Shown here in pieces: positions 5,484 to 6,216 of a stretch of 6,216 nt of DNA (its first letter is position 1; the number at the start of each line of letters is the position of its first letter). The notes beneath the pieces are model-generated. The model had not been told where the DNA came from and did no database searches. It worked only from the letters and a program-made list of their open reading frames with translations. Source of the DNA: Desulfocicer vacuolatum DSM 3385 (lineage in GTDB: Bacteria > Desulfobacterota > Desulfobacteria > Desulfobacterales > SURF-7); NCBI GenBank assembly GCA_945870015.1, contig CAMBQS010000214.1, forward strand, positions 1 through 6,216. The letters are read 5' to 3'. The translations under genes were made by a program, and so were the position numbers.

Positions 5484-6216
5484 ATGGAATTTAACAGAAA
5501 AGATATTCTTGATATTGCATCCCTGTCCGAAGAGGAGATCTCTTTTATTCTGGATACGGCGGAAAAGATGAGGGAGATTTCAGAACGGCCCATTAAAAAA
5601 GTTCCAACCCTCCGGGGAAAGACCATTGTTCTGTTTTTTTATGAACCCAGCACAAGGACAAAACTTTCTTTTGATATTGCTGCAAAAAGATTAAGTGCTG
5701 ATTGTGTTTCCCTTTCTGCTGGTTCCAGCAGCATAGTCAAGGGCGAAACCTTGATTGATACGGCAAGAAACCTTGAGGCAATGAAGCCGGATGTGATTGT
5801 CATCCGTCATTCCGCTTCCGGAGCGCCTCACATGTTGAGCCGGTATGTAAAAACATCGATTATCAATGCAGGGGATGGAACGCATGCCCATCCTTCCCAG
5901 GCGCTTCTGGATATGATGACTGTCAGAGAGAAGAAAGGAAATCTTTCCGGCCTTCGAATTGCGATTGTCGGGGATATTTCCCATAGCAGGGTTGCCCGTT
6001 CCAACATTATCGGGTTTACAAAAATGGGCGCGGATGTGGTTGTTGCCGGGCCACGGACCATGATTCCAAAGGGGATTGAAAACCTGGGAGCATCGGTTTC
6101 CCATTCAGTGGATCAGGCGGTTCAGGATGCAGATGTGGTAATGATGCTTCGGATTCAAAAGGAAAGACAATCTTCCTTTTTGTTTTCAACGGAAAGAGAA
6201 TATGCCAGAGAATACG
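5484..6216 (+). CDS. pyrB: Aspartate carbamoyltransferase catalytic subunit PyrB (C-terminus cut by window edge)
   Basis: PyrB joins carbamoyl phosphate and L-aspartate to give N-carbamoyl-L-aspartate, the first committed step of pyrimidine synthesis. The frame is open to the right edge, giving 244 residues of an expected roughly 300-310. The carbamoyl-phosphate domain shows FFYEPSTRTKLSFD (51-64, with the STRT phosphate loop) and the 80s loop SSSIVKGET (81-89, with K86), contributed to the neighbouring active site of the trimer. GDGTHAHPSQALLD (130-143) carries the substrate-binding histidine and glutamine. The aspartate domain begins with LRIAIVGDISHSRVARSN (157-174) and reaches MLRIQKER (221-228), the aspartate-binding R-x-Q segment. 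The 80s-loop lysine and R-x-Q-x-E-R pattern distinguish it from ornithine carbamoyltransferase. The ATG at 5484 is preceded by AGGA at 5-base spacing. A dihydroorotase gene often follows, but this lies outside the window. Confidence 0.97.
   Translation, partial: MEFNRKDILDIASLSEEEISFILDTAEKMREISERPIKKVPTLRGKTIVLFFYEPSTRTKLSFDIAAKRLSADCVSLSAGSSSIVKGETLIDTARNLEAMKPDVIVIRHSASGAPHMLSRYVKTSIINAGDGTHAHPSQALLDMMTVREKKGNLSGLRIAIVGDISHSRVARSNIIGFTKMGADVVVAGPRTMIPKGIENLGASVSHSVDQAVQDADVVMMLRIQKERQSSFLFSTEREYAREY

Noticed and set aside
5691..6104. 137-codon open frame on the minus strand inside pyrB
   Set aside because: It is antisense to the conserved PyrB coding sequence and shows no domain, ribosome-binding site or plausible start context.
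1..6216. CRISPR arrays, insertion sequences, tRNA genes, phage or defence genes
   Set aside because: I saw no regularly spaced repeats, transposase motifs, tRNA-like cloverleaf with CCA or foreign-looking segment; the window is housekeeping genes in compact order.

Overview
The window looks like a chromosomal core region of a Gram-negative bacterium, most plausibly a deltaproteobacterium (Desulfobacterota). Two things suggest this. One is a tightly packed Kdo/lipopolysaccharide-transport cluster in the order kdsA-kdsC-lptC-lptA-lptB. The other is a HcyBio-domain (DUF39/COG1900) homocysteine-biosynthesis gene, a family known from methanogens and anaerobic sulfate reducers. The taxonomic call is inference from gene content and protein flavour; no rRNA or other marker is present.

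Left half (1-3324, minus strand): reading in the direction of transcription, kdsA (Kdo-8-phosphate synthase) overlaps kdsC (Kdo-8-phosphate phosphatase) by 4 bases. kdsC is 3 bases from lptC, and lptC overlaps lptA. After a 209-base gap comes lptB, cut by the left edge of the window. The first two enzymes make free Kdo, the inner-core sugar of LPS. The other three belong to the Lpt machine that moves finished LPS from the inner to the outer membrane: LptB is the ATPase, LptC the inner-membrane anchor and LptA the periplasmic bridge. The gap before lptB holds a good sigma70-like promoter, so lptB may be transcribed both from the operon and on its own.

Middle (3325-3547): a 223-base AT-rich divergent intergenic region. 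It carries an extended -10 promoter candidate for kdsA, a weaker candidate for the rightward gene, and two adjacent inverted repeats that would lie in the kdsA leader RNA.

Right half (3548-6216, plus strand): a complete HcyBio-domain gene, probably L-aspartate-semialdehyde sulfurtransferase (direct homocysteine synthesis), then lepB (signal peptidase I, TTG start). After 12 bases comes pyrB (aspartate carbamoyltransferase catalytic chain), cut by the right edge. The three are unrelated in pathway; lepB and pyrB are close enough to be co-transcribed.

I found no mobile element, CRISPR array, tRNA, rRNA or recognisable riboswitch, and nothing that amounts to an undescribed system. The points most worth a second look are the separate lptB promoter, the metal-dependent-type KdsA, the HcyBio gene without its usual partner genes, and the leader hairpins of kdsA.
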